Shown piece after piece: positions 28,406 to 39,071 of a DNA stretch of 64,000 bases (positions within the stretch are counted from its first letter, which is position 1; each line of letters opens with the position of its first letter). The stretch covers positions 1 through 64,000 of the forward strand of contig CAJADF010000040.1 in the NCBI GenBank assembly GCA_903938485.1, read 5' to 3'. Origin of the DNA: an uncultured Methylococcaceae bacterium. GTDB taxonomy: Bacteria > Pseudomonadota > Gammaproteobacteria > Methylococcales > Methylomonadaceae. The notes beneath the pieces are model-generated. The model did not search any database. It worked only from the letters and a program-made list of their open reading frames with translations, and was not told the origin of the DNA. Both the position numbers and the translations under genes were made by a program.

Positions 28406-29818
28406 ATGTTTAAGAAATTAGGATGGAGTGTTTTTCTAATATTTCTATTTAATCAAAATGGTTTTGCACAATTGCCTGATTTTACCCAAATGGTAAAAAC
28501 CAATGGTGTAGCAGTTGTTAACATTAGTACGACTCAAAAAACCAAATCCGAATTACCCGATGCTCAAAAACAACCGCCATTGCCTGAGGGTATGCCACCA
28601 GAGATGGAAGAGTTGTTTAAACATTTTTATAATAATCCAGATGGTGGTAATGGCGGAGGTAACGGCGGAGAAGCTCAGTCATTAGGTTCTGGTTTTATTA
28701 TCTCTAAAGATGGTTATGTATTAACCAATCACCACGTTGTAAAAGACGCGGATGAAATTATTGTTAAATTTTCAGATAGACGAGAATTAGTGGCCAAATT
28801 AATTGGTTCAGATGAGCGTACTGATGTAGCTGTTTTAAAAGTAGACGCTAATGATTTACCTGCTGTGTCTATTGGTGATCCTAATAAACTGCAAGTGGGT
28901 GAGTGGGTTTTAGCGATTGGTTCTCCGTTTGGTTTTGAGCAATCGGTTACTGCAGGTATTGTTAGCGCCAAAGGCCGTAGTTTACCTGGTGGGAATTATG
29001 TGCCTTTTATACAAACGGATGTGGCCATTAATCCAGGCAATTCAGGTGGCCCATTATTTAACATGGAAGGTCAAGTTGTCGGTATCAACTCACAAATTTA
29101 TAGCCGTACAGGTGGTTTCATGGGGCTATCATTCTCTATACCCATGGATGTGGTAATGAATGTAGTTAATCAAATTAAATCTAATGGCAAAGCTGCTCAT
29201 GGTTGGTTAGGCGTGCAAATTCAGGATGTAACGCGTGAACTTGCCGAATCATTTGGGATGAAAAAACCACAAGGGGCTTTAGTTTCAAAGATTATGCCAG
29301 GTAGTCCAGCAGAAAAAGCAGCCATACAAATTGGTGACATTATTATTGAATTTAATGGTTTATCTATCGATAAATCAGGTGATTTACCGCCAATGGTGGG
29401 TATGACGCCTATTAATGATAAAGCAACCCTTAAGATATTACGCCAAGGTTCTGAAAAAACAGTAAATTTTGATATTGGTTTACTTCCAGACCAAGCGGGT
29501 AAAGTGGAACCTAATAAAGTTGAAAAAGCAAAAGTAGCTGATCGCATTGGTTTAACTGTTTCTGATTTGAAACCGGAAGAAAAAGAAGCCTTACAAATTA
29601 CTAAAGGTGGTGTATTGGTTCAAATTGTTGCTAATGGTGCCGCTAAAAATGCTGGGATTTTACAAGGTGATGTTATCTTACGTATTGCTAATGTAGTAAT
29701 TTCTGATGTGGCAAGTTTTGAGAAAGCCGTAAAAGATATTCCGGTGGGTAAATCAGTGGCTTTATTGATTCAGCGACGAGGAAGTCCCGCTTTTATAGCG
29801 CTTAAAATAGATAAGTAG
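28406..29818 (+). CDS. mucD: Periplasmic serine protease MucD/DegP-type (HtrA)
   Basis: A signal peptide (FLIFLFNQNGFAQ) precedes the trypsin-like domain with LTNHHVV (His), DVAVLK (Asp) and NPGNSGGPLF (Ser). Two PDZ domains follow, starting near AHGWLGVQIQDV and IGLTVSDLKPEE. A Gly/Asn-rich linker (DGGNGGGNGGEAQ) lies in the LA-loop position. It degrades misfolded periplasmic proteins and in the rpoE-mucA-mucD arrangement also dampens sigma-E signalling. Its 470 residues are typical. A terminator follows. Confidence 0.95.
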   Translation: MFKKLGWSVFLIFLFNQNGFAQLPDFTQMVKTNGVAVVNISTTQKTKSELPDAQKQPPLPEGMPPEMEELFKHFYNNPDGGNGGGNGGEAQSLGSGFIISKDGYVLTNHHVVKDADEIIVKFSDRRELVAKLIGSDERTDVAVLKVDANDLPAVSIGDPNKLQVGEWVLAIGSPFGFEQSVTAGIVSAKGRSLPGGNYVPFIQTDVAINPGNSGGPLFNMEGQVVGINSQIYSRTGGFMGLSFSIPMDVVMNVVNQIKSNGKAAHGWLGVQIQDVTRELAESFGMKKPQGALVSKIMPGSPAEKAAIQIGDIIIEFNGLSIDKSGDLPPMVGMTPINDKATLKILRQGSEKTVNFDIGLLPDQAGKVEPNKVEKAKVADRIGLTVSDLKPEEKEALQITKGGVLVQIVANGAAKNAGILQGDVILRIANVVISDVASFEKAVKDIPVGKSVALLIQRRGSPAFIALKIDK

Positions 29819-29842
29819 TTTTATTAAGTCGATTAAAAAACT

Positions 29843-29872
29843 AAAGCCCTACACCAAAGTGTGGGGCTTTTT
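29843..29872 (+). terminator. Rho-independent terminator of the rpoE operon
   Basis: AAAGCCCTACAC / GTGTGGGGCTTT (12 positions, one T-G wobble) closes on CAAA and ends in TTTTT. It separates mucD from prmB. Confidence 0.88.
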
Positions 29873-29956
29873 GCTGTAAACATTCCACAGTTTTGCTTAT
29901 TTAGTTTAAAATCGTCGGACTTATTTGGCACCGATTTTTTTAAGATAAATAATAAA

Positions 29957-30889
29957 ATGCAAACCCCTGCAAGTGAAATCATATCCACCTTATCAACCGT
30001 TCGAGATTATATTCGTTGGGCATCAAGTCGTTTTACAGAAGCGCAAATAAGCTTTGGTCAGGGCACTGTTGCTGCACTGGATGAAGCTGCAGCTTTAGTA
30101 TTATTTACGCTGCATCAGCCTTATAACTTATCTGAAGAGTATTTTGATTGTGTGTTAACCCTTCAAGAGCGCCAAGCCGTCATTGATATTGTTGATAGAC
30201 GCATTAATGATAGAATTCCGGCCGCGTATTTAACCAACGAATCTATTTTTGCGGGTTTGTCTTTTTATGTAGATTCTAGAGTATTAGTGCCTAGGTCACC
30301 TATTGCCGAACTCATTGAACAACGCTTTGCGCCTTGGGTAGAAGAAGAGAGCGTAACGCGCATTTTAGATTTATGTACGGGTAGTGCCTGCATTGCCTGT
30401 GCTTGTGCTTATGCTTTTCCCCAGGCTTGGGTCGATGCAGTTGATTTATCTGCAGATGCCTTGGCTGTCGCTGAGATTAATGTTCAAAATCATCAATTAG
30501 AAGATTCGGTGACTTTATATCAATCCGATTTATTTACCGATTTAATTGTTCACCCCTACGATATTATTGTTAGCAATCCACCTTATGTCGCTCAGCAAGA
30601 ATGGGAACAGTTGCCACAAGAATATCATTTGGAACCTGATATGGCCTTTAAAGGGGGCGTGACGGGTTTAGATTTAGTGATACGCATTCTGGTAGATGCT
30701 AATGCGTATTTAGCAGAGCAGGGCATTTTAGTAGTTGAAGTAGGTAGCAGTGCCCAAACATTACAAGATACTTTCCCAGATGTGCCGTTTTATTGGTTAA
30801 CCTTTGAAAGAGGCGGAGATGGTGTGTTCTTATTAACAGCAGAACAAGTTGATCATTATCACGAATTATTTTTAGCGGCTTTAGGTTAA
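29957..30889 (+). CDS. prmB: Ribosomal protein L3 N5-glutamine methyltransferase
   Basis: It methylates a glutamine of ribosomal protein L3 with SAM. The SAM motif is [20 protein letters not shown] and the catalytic motif is NPPYV, followed by [15 protein letters not shown]. The track ORF starts at 29861 inside the terminator. The ATG at 29957 (MQTPASEI) gives 310 residues, about the E. coli PrmB length. aroC starts 1 bp after the stop, as in E. coli where prmB precedes aroC. Confidence 0.93.
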   Translation: MQTPASEIISTLSTVRDYIRWASSRFTEAQISFGQGTVAALDEAAALVLFTLHQPYNLSEEYFDCVLTLQERQAVIDIVDRRINDRIPAAYLTNESIFAGLSFYVDSRVLVPRSPIAELIEQRFAPWVEEESVTRILDLCTGSACIACACAYAFPQAWVDAVDLSADALAVAEINVQNHQLEDSVTLYQSDLFTDLIVHPYDIIVSNPPYVAQQEWEQLPQEYHLEPDMAFKGGVTGLDLVIRILVDANAYLAEQGILVVEVGSSAQTLQDTFPDVPFYWLTFERGGDGVFLLTAEQVDHYHELFLAALG

Positions 30890-30890
30890 T

Positions 30891-31979
30891 ATGTCAGGAA
30901 ATACATTAGGAAAACTTTTTACCGTCACCTCTTTTGGGGAGAGTCATGGTCCAGCGATTGGTTGTATTGTTGATGGTTGCCCTCCAGGAATGTCTTTATC
31001 GGAAGCCGATTTACAAGAAGATTTAGATCGCAGGAAACCCGGTACCTCAAGGCATACTACGCAACGTCGTGAGGCGGATGAAGTTAAAATATTATCCGGT
31101 GTGTTTGAAGGTAAAACCACGGGTACACCGATTAGTTTAATCATTGAGAATACCGATCAGCGTTCTAAAGATTATTCAAAAATTGCTGAAACTTTTAGAC
31201 CCGGTCATGCCGATTATACCTATCAACAAAAATATGGTTTTAGAGATTACCGGGGCGGTGGTCGTTCATCGGCAAGAGAAACGGCCATGCGTGTTGCGGC
31301 GGGCGGTATTGCAAAGAAATATTTAAAAGAGCAATTTGATATTGAGATTCGCGGCTATTTGTCGCAACTCGGTCCCATCAAAATTGAGAAATTAGATTGG
31401 TCTATTATTGATAGTAATCCGTTTTTCTGTCCAGATGCCGACAAAGTTCCAGAGATGGAAGCTTATATGGATGCCTTGCGTAAGGAAGGTGAATCTATAG
31501 GCGCAAGAATTGAAGTGGTTGCAACTAACGTGCCTCCGGGTTTGGGTGAACCTATATTTGATCGTTTAGATGCAGACTTAGCGCATGCTTTGATGAGTAT
31601 TAATGCCGTTAAAGGTGTGGAGATTGGTGATGGTTTTGCCTGTATCGATACTAAAGGCACTCAGTTTAGAGATGAAATTACGCCAGATGGTTTTTTAAGT
31701 AATCATGCCGGCGGAATCTTAGGCGGAATTTCTAGCGGTCAAAATGTGGTGGCTAGTATTGCACTGAAACCTACCGCGAGTTTAAGGTTATCTGGTAAAA
31801 GTATTAATGTGCATGGCGAAGCCATTGATGTTGTGACGGAAGGTCGTCATGATCCTTGTGTGGGGATTCGAGCAACTCCTATTGCAGAAGCGATGATGGC
31901 TTTAGTTTTAATGGATCATTTATTACGACATCGCGCACAAAATACTAACGTTAGATCTGGTTTAGCTATTCTTCGTTAA
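30891..31979 (+). CDS. aroC: Chorismate synthase
   Basis: It forms chorismate from EPSP using reduced FMN, the last common step of aromatic synthesis. All three family signatures are present: [37 protein letters not shown] and [17 protein letters not shown]. Its 362 residues are normal. It is coupled to prmB and followed by a long hairpin. Confidence 0.97.
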   Translation: MSGNTLGKLFTVTSFGESHGPAIGCIVDGCPPGMSLSEADLQEDLDRRKPGTSRHTTQRREADEVKILSGVFEGKTTGTPISLIIENTDQRSKDYSKIAETFRPGHADYTYQQKYGFRDYRGGGRSSARETAMRVAAGGIAKKYLKEQFDIEIRGYLSQLGPIKIEKLDWSIIDSNPFFCPDADKVPEMEAYMDALRKEGESIGARIEVVATNVPPGLGEPIFDRLDADLAHALMSINAVKGVEIGDGFACIDTKGTQFRDEITPDGFLSNHAGGILGGISSGQNVVASIALKPTASLRLSGKSINVHGEAIDVVTEGRHDPCVGIRATPIAEAMMALVLMDHLLRHRAQNTNVRSGLAILR

Positions 31980-31984
31980 GCACT

Positions 31985-32014
31985 TATAGGGTAACCATTA
32001 CTGGTTGCCCTATA
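31985..32014. terminator. Long hairpin between aroC and the MFS gene, no U-tract
   Basis: TATAGGGTAACCA pairs with TGGTTGCCCTATA (13 bp, one G-T) around TTAC. The following bases are GGCAGGGATT, not a T-run. It could be an attenuating or mRNA-stabilising structure rather than a simple terminator. Confidence 0.5.
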
Positions 32015-32043
32015 GGCAGGGATTATTATTACCCGAAACAATC

Positions 32044-33207
32044 ATGACTATTCCATACTGGCGTTTATCCGCTTTATATTTTTTTTATTTTGCCAGCGTA
32101 GGTGCTTTTGTACCCTATTGGAGCTTATATCTAAAGCATAGTGGTTTTAATCCGGCTGAAATAGGCCAACTTTCTGCAATGATGTTAAGTACAAAAATTA
32201 TTGCGCCTAATGTATGGGGGTGGATAGCAGATCACAGCGGTAGAAGTTTACGCATGATTCGCCTAGCGTCAATACTTACTGCAGTATTCTTTACGGGTTT
32301 TTTGTGGGTGGAGCAGTATGTATGGTTTGCTGTTTTAATTATCATGTTTAGTTTTTTTTGGAATGCTGTATTACCTCAGTTTGAAGCCATAACACTTTAT
32401 CATTTAAGAGCCCAATCTTATCGTTATAGTCAAATAAGGTTATGGGGGTCGGTGGGTTTTATCCTAACAGTACTGGGCTTAGGTTGGTTTTTTGAGCAGC
32501 AGTCTATCCAAGGTTTGGTGCACTGTTTGTTAGGTTTATTAGTCTTAAGTGCAATAACGACCTTAACTAAACTAGAAGTAAAGCTGAATAAATCAGAAAC
32601 AATTTCCTTAAAAATATTGCCAATACTAAAAAAGCCAGAAGTATTAGTGTTTTTATTAGTAAATATCTTAGTGCAGATTTCTCATGCTCCGTATTATGTT
32701 TTTTACTCTATTTATCTTAAACATCATCAATATGGATCAACTTTAATTGGTGCGCTTTGGGCCCTGGGTGTAGGCGCTGAAATAGTGTTGTTTATCTTTA
32801 TGAAGCCTCTATTAACAGAATTTTCATTGAGATCCATTTTATTATTAAGTTTATTTCTTGCAGTTGTGCGATGGTTACTTATTGCATGGTTTCCTGAACA
32901 GTTGCCTATTTTAGTGTTTGGACAATTGTTGCATGCCGCAACTTTTGGCGGGACTCATGTGGTGGCTATACATTTTGTTCATCAATACTTTGGAGATCAT
33001 CATCAAGGCAAAGGGCAGGCTATATACAATAGTTTAAGTTTTGGTATTGGTGGAGTCTTAGGCAGTTTTTATAGTGGATACTACTGGGAGTATTTGGGCG
33101 GTAATGTGATATTTTCTATTGCGGCTAGTTGTTGTGTATTGGCTTTTTTAAGCACTTATTTGGGAATAGGAAGGAAAAATAAGCAGCTTAAGCAGGTCTT
33201 AGGATAA
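32044..33207 (+). CDS. MFS transporter (HcaT / MFS_1-like)
   Basis: A twelve-helix major facilitator carrier. The N-terminus YWRLSALYFFYFASVGAFVPYWSLYLKHSGFNPAEIGQL and the loop IRLWGSVGFILTVLGLGWFFEQ match the HcaT-like group (nucleoside-/phenylpropionate-permease type). The substrate cannot be read from the sequence. The track start at 32005 is a TTG inside the upstream hairpin; the ATG at 32044 gives 387 residues and is preferred. It stands 33 bp before lpxK, where many relatives have msbA. Confidence 0.82.
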   Translation: MTIPYWRLSALYFFYFASVGAFVPYWSLYLKHSGFNPAEIGQLSAMMLSTKIIAPNVWGWIADHSGRSLRMIRLASILTAVFFTGFLWVEQYVWFAVLIIMFSFFWNAVLPQFEAITLYHLRAQSYRYSQIRLWGSVGFILTVLGLGWFFEQQSIQGLVHCLLGLLVLSAITTLTKLEVKLNKSETISLKILPILKKPEVLVFLLVNILVQISHAPYYVFYSIYLKHHQYGSTLIGALWALGVGAEIVLFIFMKPLLTEFSLRSILLLSLFLAVVRWLLIAWFPEQLPILVFGQLLHAATFGGTHVVAIHFVHQYFGDHHQGKGQAIYNSLSFGIGGVLGSFYSGYYWEYLGGNVIFSIAASCCVLAFLSTYLGIGRKNKQLKQVLG

Positions 33208-33240
33208 AATACCTAAGATTATTGCCATTTAATAAACATC

Positions 33241-34236
33241 ATGAATAAAACTTTTACGCGTTGGATAACTGATGTTTGGTACGAGGATCATTTTATCGGT
33301 GCATGGTTAATGCCCTTTGGTTTTTTATTTAGCGATGTGGTTAAGTTTAGAAAGTTTCTATATCGCATAGGGATTTTAAAGCGACATAAACTTTCTGTGC
33401 CTGTTGTGGTGGTGGGTAATATTACCGTAGGGGGAACAGGGAAGACCCCGTTGACAATTTGGTTGGCTAAGTTGCTTCAAGAGTCAGGATTTAAACCCGG
33501 TATTATTAGTCGAGGCTATGGTGGTCAAGCTGAAGTTTGGCCACAACGCGTAACTGCCGAGAGCGATCCTCATTTTATTGGTGATGAGGCTTTATTAATG
33601 GCAAAACAAACTGGTTGTCCTATTGCAGTAGGTCCTGTGCGAGTGGACGCAGCAAAATTGTTAATTTCTGAAGCGGGTTGTGACCTTATTATTTCTGATG
33701 ATGGTTTGCAGCATTATGCGTTAAATAGGGATATAGAGATTGCAGTCGTTGATGGTGAACGTCGTTTTGGCAATGGTTATTGTTTACCCGCTGGGCCATT
33801 ACGTGAACCCATTGATCGATTAAGAAGCGTTGATTTTGTTATGGTCAACGGCGAAACTTATGAGGAAAACGAATTAGCGATGCGCTTAATCGGTGATGAG
33901 TTGGTTAATTGTCGTACGGGTACAATAAAAAAATTATCTGATTTTAAAGGGGTTGATTGTCACGCCTTAGCTGGTATTGGTAATCCGAAGCGTTTTTTTA
34001 ACGCGCTGGAATTAGCGGGCATCAAATGCAAAGCCCATGGTTTTCCTGATCATCATCAATATCAGTCTAATGAAATAGTTTTCGGTGATGATAAACCCAT
34101 TCTTATGACCGAAAAAGATGCCGTAAAATGTATGGGTTTTGCCAGTGAACAGCATTGGTATTTGCCGGTAAAAGTCGTTCCTGATTCTTCGTTTTCAGAA
34201 CAATTCTTAAATTTATTAAAGAGAAAAGCATGTTAG
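33241..34236 (+). CDS. lpxK: Tetraacyldisaccharide 4'-kinase
   Basis: It phosphorylates lipid A disaccharide at the 4' position on the inner membrane. The N-terminal membrane-associated helix ([14 protein letters not shown]) and P-loop [16 protein letters not shown] are clear. The family signature [21 protein letters not shown] and late MTEKDAVKC complete the match. Its 331 residues are typical. It overlaps the trm112-like gene by 7 bp. Confidence 0.96.
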   Translation: MNKTFTRWITDVWYEDHFIGAWLMPFGFLFSDVVKFRKFLYRIGILKRHKLSVPVVVVGNITVGGTGKTPLTIWLAKLLQESGFKPGIISRGYGGQAEVWPQRVTAESDPHFIGDEALLMAKQTGCPIAVGPVRVDAAKLLISEAGCDLIISDDGLQHYALNRDIEIAVVDGERRFGNGYCLPAGPLREPIDRLRSVDFVMVNGETYEENELAMRLIGDELVNCRTGTIKKLSDFKGVDCHALAGIGNPKRFFNALELAGIKCKAHGFPDHHQYQSNEIVFGDDKPILMTEKDAVKCMGFASEQHWYLPVKVVPDSSFSEQFLNLLKRKAC

Positions 34237-34424
34237 ATACTAAATTACTGGATATTTTGGCTTGTCCGCTTTGCAAGAGTTCCTTGTATTATGATAAGGC
34301 TAAAGATGAATTAATTTGCCGTGCTGACCGTTTAGCATTTCCTGTTAGAGATGGCATTCCTGTAATGCTTGAAGATGAAGCTCGTGCGCTAAGTAGCGAA
34401 GAAACAGACGCTTTATATAAATGA
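34230..34424 (+). CDS. ycaR: Trm112 family protein (YcaR)
   Basis: A 64-residue zinc-ribbon-like protein: [17 protein letters not shown], then [21 protein letters not shown]. The E. coli homologue sits in the same lpxK-ycaR-kdsB cluster. Trm112 proteins act as small partners of methyltransferases in other organisms; the bacterial role is unsettled. Only the first CxxC is complete, and the second site has a single Cys. It overlaps both neighbours. Confidence 0.92.
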   Translation: MLDTKLLDILACPLCKSSLYYDKAKDELICRADRLAFPVRDGIPVMLEDEARALSSEETDALYK

Positions 34425-35188
34425 GTGTGGCGTACAAAGTAGTTATTCCGGCTCGGTTTGCCTCGACACGCTTACCAGGCAAACCTCTACTTGATCTCGC
34501 GGGTAAACCAATGATCGCTCATGTTTGTGAGCGTGCGCAAGAAGCCGGTGCTGAAGAAATTGTAGTAGCTACCGATAATGTGCAGATACAAAAAGTTGTC
34601 AGTGCTTTAGGTATTCGGGTAGTTATGACAAACCCTAATCATCAGAGTGGCACCGAAAGAATTGCCGAAGTGGCAAAGTTATGTGGCTGGAGTGCCGATC
34701 AAATCATTGTTAATTTACAAGGTGATGAACCTTTAATTCCACCCCGCTTAATTAGCCAAGTTGCTCAGGCTCTAGCGAACCAAAAATTAGCCGGAGTTGC
34801 GACTTTAGCCGCTAAAATTAAAAATGCCGAAGAGATATTTAACCCAAATGCGGTTAAAGTAGTGCTCAATAAGCTAGGTTATGCTTTATATTTTAGTCGT
34901 GCACCGATTCCTTGGGAGCGTGATTGTTTTTTGCTTTCAGGAGCTGAGCCTTCCGGTAAAATAGACTATCTACGCCATATTGGTATGTATGCTTATACCG
35001 TAAGTTTTTTAGAGCGCTATTGTGCTTGGCAGCCTTCTACATTAGAAACTATAGAAGCCTTAGAGCAGCTCAGAATTCTTTGGCAGGGTGAAGCCATTGC
35101 GGTTAGCGTGGTTGATAAAACACCACAAGCAGGTGTTGATACGCCAGAAGACTTAGCCAGAGTCTCAAAAATATTAGCTTTAAATTAA
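34421..35188 (+). CDS. kdsB: 3-deoxy-manno-octulosonate cytidylyltransferase
   Basis: It activates KDO with CTP for lipopolysaccharide core synthesis. Signatures: [54 protein letters not shown] and [15 protein letters not shown]. Its 255 residues are normal. It overlaps the ycaR stop by 4 bp and ends the lpxK-ycaR-kdsB unit. Confidence 0.96.
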   Translation: MSVAYKVVIPARFASTRLPGKPLLDLAGKPMIAHVCERAQEAGAEEIVVATDNVQIQKVVSALGIRVVMTNPNHQSGTERIAEVAKLCGWSADQIIVNLQGDEPLIPPRLISQVAQALANQKLAGVATLAAKIKNAEEIFNPNAVKVVLNKLGYALYFSRAPIPWERDCFLLSGAEPSGKIDYLRHIGMYAYTVSFLERYCAWQPSTLETIEALEQLRILWQGEAIAVSVVDKTPQAGVDTPEDLARVSKILALN

Positions 35189-35384
35189 ACAGCTTTTAAT
35201 TTAAAGAATCTATTAAATTGATAGAGTTACTGAACATATTAAGCCTAAATGGTGCTAATATTTGACATTAAAGATTAATATCAGTAACTTAAGTTGTTTT
35301 TTTGTAACTTTCTGGATTATTTAGCTGTAATGGGAGTTACTTTTTTTTAATCTTACTCATACTTGGGTTGTTCAAGAACTGTTA

Positions 35385-36569
35385 ATGCAAGAATTTCATA
35401 GAATAAGTCGTTTACCTCCCTACGTTTTTAATATTGTAAATGAATTAAAAGCCAAAGCCAGAGCCGCTGGTGAGGATATCATTGATTTTGGTATGGGAAA
35501 TCCGGATCAACCGACGCCTCAACACATTGTTGATAAATTAATAGAAGCAGTACAACGTCCCGATACCCATCGTTATTCAGTTTCAAAAGGTATTCCGCGT
35601 TTAAGAAAAGCTATTTGCAATTGGTACAAAACTCGTTTTGATGTAGATTTAGATCCAGAAACAGAAGCGATAGTTACCATTGGTTCTAAAGAAGGTTTAG
35701 CGCATTTAGCGTTAGCTACATTAGGCCCGGGTGATGTGGTTTTGGTGCCCAATCCGGCTTATCCTATTCATCCTTATGGTGTTGTAATTGCCGGCGCTGA
35801 TTTGCGCCATGTGCCTATGGTTCCGGGTGGTGACTTTTTTGAAGAACTTCAAAAAGCCATTGTTGATTCATGGCCTAAACCTAAGATGCTCATCTTAAAT
35901 TTTCCAGGTAATCCTACAACGCAGTGTGTCGAGTTAGATTTCTTTGAGAAAATTGTTGCGGTTGCTAAACAGCATAATATATGGGTAGTGCAAGATATTG
36001 CCTATGCAGATATCGTGTTTGACGGATATAAAACGCCTTCTATTTTGCAAGTTGAAGGCGCAAAAGATATCGCAGTGGAATTTTTCTCCATGTCTAAAAG
36101 TTATAACATGCCGGGATGGCGAGTCGGCTTTATGTGCGGTAATAAAGAATTAGTGTCTGCTTTAGCACGTATTAAATCGTATCTTGATTATGGGACTTTT
36201 GCTCCCATTCAGATTGCTGCTATCGCTGCCTTAGAAGGACCACAAGACTGTGTTGCTGAGATCGCTGAGATGTATAAAAAGCGTCGCGATGTGTTATGTG
36301 AAGGTTTAAATGCGGCGGGTTGGCCTGTAGAAAAACCAAAAGCAACGATGTTTGTCTGGGCAAAAATACCTGACGCTTATTTAGCAATGGGTTCTTTAGA
36401 GTTTTCTAAAAAACTACTATTAGAAGCAAAAGTGGCCGTGGCACCGGGTGTTGGATTTGGTAATTATGGTGATGATCATGTGCGCTTTGGTTTAATTGAA
36501 AATGAACATCGTACTCGCCAAGCGGTTAGAGGCATAAGAATGATGATGAAAAAAGACGGTGTTATTTAG
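35385..36569 (+). CDS. alaC: Alanine/glutamate-pyruvate aminotransferase (AlaC-like)
   Basis: A class I PLP aminotransferase. It has [11 protein letters not shown], the substrate segment [12 protein letters not shown], and the PLP lysine motif [17 protein letters not shown], with [24 protein letters not shown] at the end. This set matches the AlaC branch that precedes hom in many proteobacteria. Its 394 residues are typical. It is probably co-transcribed with hom (65 bp gap). Confidence 0.9.
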   Translation: MQEFHRISRLPPYVFNIVNELKAKARAAGEDIIDFGMGNPDQPTPQHIVDKLIEAVQRPDTHRYSVSKGIPRLRKAICNWYKTRFDVDLDPETEAIVTIGSKEGLAHLALATLGPGDVVLVPNPAYPIHPYGVVIAGADLRHVPMVPGGDFFEELQKAIVDSWPKPKMLILNFPGNPTTQCVELDFFEKIVAVAKQHNIWVVQDIAYADIVFDGYKTPSILQVEGAKDIAVEFFSMSKSYNMPGWRVGFMCGNKELVSALARIKSYLDYGTFAPIQIAAIAALEGPQDCVAEIAEMYKKRRDVLCEGLNAAGWPVEKPKATMFVWAKIPDAYLAMGSLEFSKKLLLEAKVAVAPGVGFGNYGDDHVRFGLIENEHRTRQAVRGIRMMMKKDGVI

Positions 36570-36634
36570 GACGACTGCACTAGCAACTGTCTCAATCACT
36601 TTGGAATGTGAACGAATTTTAACTGGAGCTTAAC

Positions 36635-37945
36635 TTGAAACCCGTAAAAGTAGGTGTATTAGGACTCGGTACTGTCGGTGGCGGTACTGTTAATGTCTTA
36701 AAGCGCAACGTTGTAGAGATTGCCCGTCGTGCTGGTAGAGAAATAGTAATTACTCGGGCTTCTGCAAAAGATTTAAATAAAGCGCGGATTTGTGATACTC
36801 AAGGTATTCTTTTAAGTAATGATCCCATGGACATTATCAATGATCCTGAGATTGAGATAGTTTTAGAATTAATTGGTGGTGCCGGCCCTGTTAAAGAATG
36901 GGTGTTAAAAGCCTTAGAAAACGGAAAACATGTGGTTACTGCTAATAAATCTTTAATTGCCTTACATGGTAATGAGATTTTTGCTAAAGCCAGTGAGAAA
37001 GGCGTCATCGTGGCATTTGAAGCCGCTGTAGCCGGCGGTATTCCAATTATTAAAGCCATACGTGAAGGTTTAAGTGGTAATGAGATTGAATGGTTAGCCG
37101 GTATTATTAACGGCACGGGTAATTTTATTCTTACCGAAATGCGTGATAAAGGTCGCGATTTTTCTGATGTCTTAGCTGAAGCCCAGGCTTTAGGTTATGC
37201 AGAAGCCGATCCTACGTTTGATGTTGAAGGTATTGACGCGGGCCATAAATTAACTATTTTAGCGTCAATTGCGTTTGGCATTCCTTTACAATTTGATAAA
37301 GTATTCACTGAAGGTATTACGCAAATAACACGTCTTGATGTGGAATATGCTGAACAATTAGGTTATCGCATTAAACATTTAGGCATTGCCAGAAAAACAG
37401 CAGAGGGCATTGAGCTAAGAGTCCATCCTACTTTAATCCCTGAGCGTCGCTTAATTGCTAATGTTAATGGCGTGATGAACGCTGTGCTAGTTAAAGGTGA
37501 TGCCGTGGGAGCTACGCTTTATTATGGCGCGGGTGCGGGTGCAGAACCGACTGCTTCTGCTGTTGTGGCTGATGTGGTTGATGTCGTAAGAGCTCTAACT
37601 TCTGATCCAGAGAATAGAGTGCCACATTTAGCTTTTCAAGCCGACGCCATCGCAGATATCCCCGTATTAAGCTCTGAGAGTTTTAAAACGTCTTATTACC
37701 TTCGTTTAAATGCAGAAGATAAACCAGGCGTATTAGCTGATGTTACTCGAATTTTGGCGCATCACAATATCAGTATTGAAGCCATCATTCAAAAAGAACC
37801 CCCACGTGACGAAACTAACATCCCCATAATTTTGCTAACCCAAATTACTTTAGAAAAAGAAATGAACGCGGCGATTGCAGAAATCGAAGCTTTAAAAACA
37901 GTGACTGGAAAAGTCAATCGCATCCGCCTAGAAACCTTAGGATAA
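36635..37945 (+). CDS. hom: Homoserine dehydrogenase
   Basis: It reduces aspartate semialdehyde to homoserine for threonine and methionine synthesis. The N-terminal NAD(P) fold is VGVLGLGTVGGGTVNVL. The catalytic region is AGIINGTGNFILTEM...AQALGYAEADPTFDVEGIDAGHKL. A C-terminal ACT domain (YYLRLNAEDKPGVLADVTRILAHHNISIEAI) indicates threonine feedback. It starts at TTG (36635) with TGGAG upstream. It is not fused to aspartokinase. thrC follows after 9 bp. Confidence 0.96.
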   Translation: MKPVKVGVLGLGTVGGGTVNVLKRNVVEIARRAGREIVITRASAKDLNKARICDTQGILLSNDPMDIINDPEIEIVLELIGGAGPVKEWVLKALENGKHVVTANKSLIALHGNEIFAKASEKGVIVAFEAAVAGGIPIIKAIREGLSGNEIEWLAGIINGTGNFILTEMRDKGRDFSDVLAEAQALGYAEADPTFDVEGIDAGHKLTILASIAFGIPLQFDKVFTEGITQITRLDVEYAEQLGYRIKHLGIARKTAEGIELRVHPTLIPERRLIANVNGVMNAVLVKGDAVGATLYYGAGAGAEPTASAVVADVVDVVRALTSDPENRVPHLAFQADAIADIPVLSSESFKTSYYLRLNAEDKPGVLADVTRILAHHNISIEAIIQKEPPRDETNIPIILLTQITLEKEMNAAIAEIEALKTVTGKVNRIRLETLG

Positions 37946-37954
37946 TTACATATT

Positions 37955-39028
37955 ATGCATAAACATTACACTGGATTAATTGAGCGTTACAAAGATCGTT
38001 TACCGGTTAGCGCAAGCACTCGCATTATTAGCTTGAATGAAGGCAATACGCCGCTGATTCAATTACAAAACATTCCTAGAATGTTAGGTAAAGACGTTGA
38101 TATTTATGTAAAGTTTGAAGGTTTAAATCCAACAGGTTCATTTAAAGACCGTGGTATGACCATGGCTGTTACCAAAGCGGTTGAAGAGGGTAGTCAAGCG
38201 ATTATCTGTGCTTCAACAGGTAACACTTCTGCTTCTGCAGCGGCTTATGCCGCACGTGCAGGCATTAAAGCTTTTGTATTGATTCCTGATGGCAAGATTG
38301 CTTTAGGAAAGTTGGCGCAAACGCTGATGTACAACGCGACCATTATTCAGATTAATGGTAACTTTGACCAAGGTATGGAATTGGTTAAAGAAGTTGCTAA
38401 CCATGCGCCAGTAACCATCGTTAACTCAATTAACCCATTCAGATTAGAAGGTCAAAAAACCGCTGCATTTGAAATTGTAGATGATCTAGGTTTTGCGCCT
38501 GATTATCACTGTTTACCTGTGGGTAACGCCGGTAATATTTCGGCTTATTGGAAAGGTTATAAAGAATACGCTTTAGATAGAGTTTGTGGTAATCGCCCAG
38601 TCATGTGTGGTTATCAAGCGGCAGGCGCTGCGCCATTTGTCGCGGGACATCCTATCGAAAATCCTGAAACTTTAGCTACAGCGATTCGTATTGGTAATCC
38701 CCAATCTTGGGATTTTGCTTGGGCTGCTCAACAAGAATCAGGTGGCTGGTTTGATAAATTTTCTGATGCGGAAATCTTAGTCGCGCAAAAGATGTTATCG
38801 CAATATGAAGGTATCTTTTGTGAACCCGCATCTGCCACTTCATTAGCCGGTGCCATTCAAGACATTAAGTCCGGTAAAATTCCTGAAGGTAGCAAAATAG
38901 TCTGTACTTTAACAGGCAACGGTATTAAAGATCCTGAAATTGCTATGCAACAATGTGCTGACTCTAAACCATTCACTATTGATGCAGACCTTGATGCTGT
39001 TAAACGCGCTATCTTAGATAGTTTATAA
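37955..39028 (+). CDS. thrC: Threonine synthase
   Basis: A PLP enzyme converting O-phosphohomoserine to threonine. The PLP-lysine motif is PTGSFKDRGMTMAV, with ASTGNTSASAAAYAARAG and VGNAGNISAYWKG as phosphate-binding segments. At 357 residues it is of the short class common in bacteria with a separate hom. It is coupled to hom. Confidence 0.96.
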   Translation: MHKHYTGLIERYKDRLPVSASTRIISLNEGNTPLIQLQNIPRMLGKDVDIYVKFEGLNPTGSFKDRGMTMAVTKAVEEGSQAIICASTGNTSASAAAYAARAGIKAFVLIPDGKIALGKLAQTLMYNATIIQINGNFDQGMELVKEVANHAPVTIVNSINPFRLEGQKTAAFEIVDDLGFAPDYHCLPVGNAGNISAYWKGYKEYALDRVCGNRPVMCGYQAAGAAPFVAGHPIENPETLATAIRIGNPQSWDFAWAAQQESGGWFDKFSDAEILVAQKMLSQYEGIFCEPASATSLAGAIQDIKSGKIPEGSKIVCTLTGNGIKDPEIAMQQCADSKPFTIDADLDAVKRAILDSL

Positions 39029-39071
39029 ATCTAGTCACCTAAATATTTTGCAATTGAGAAGAATTAACCTA

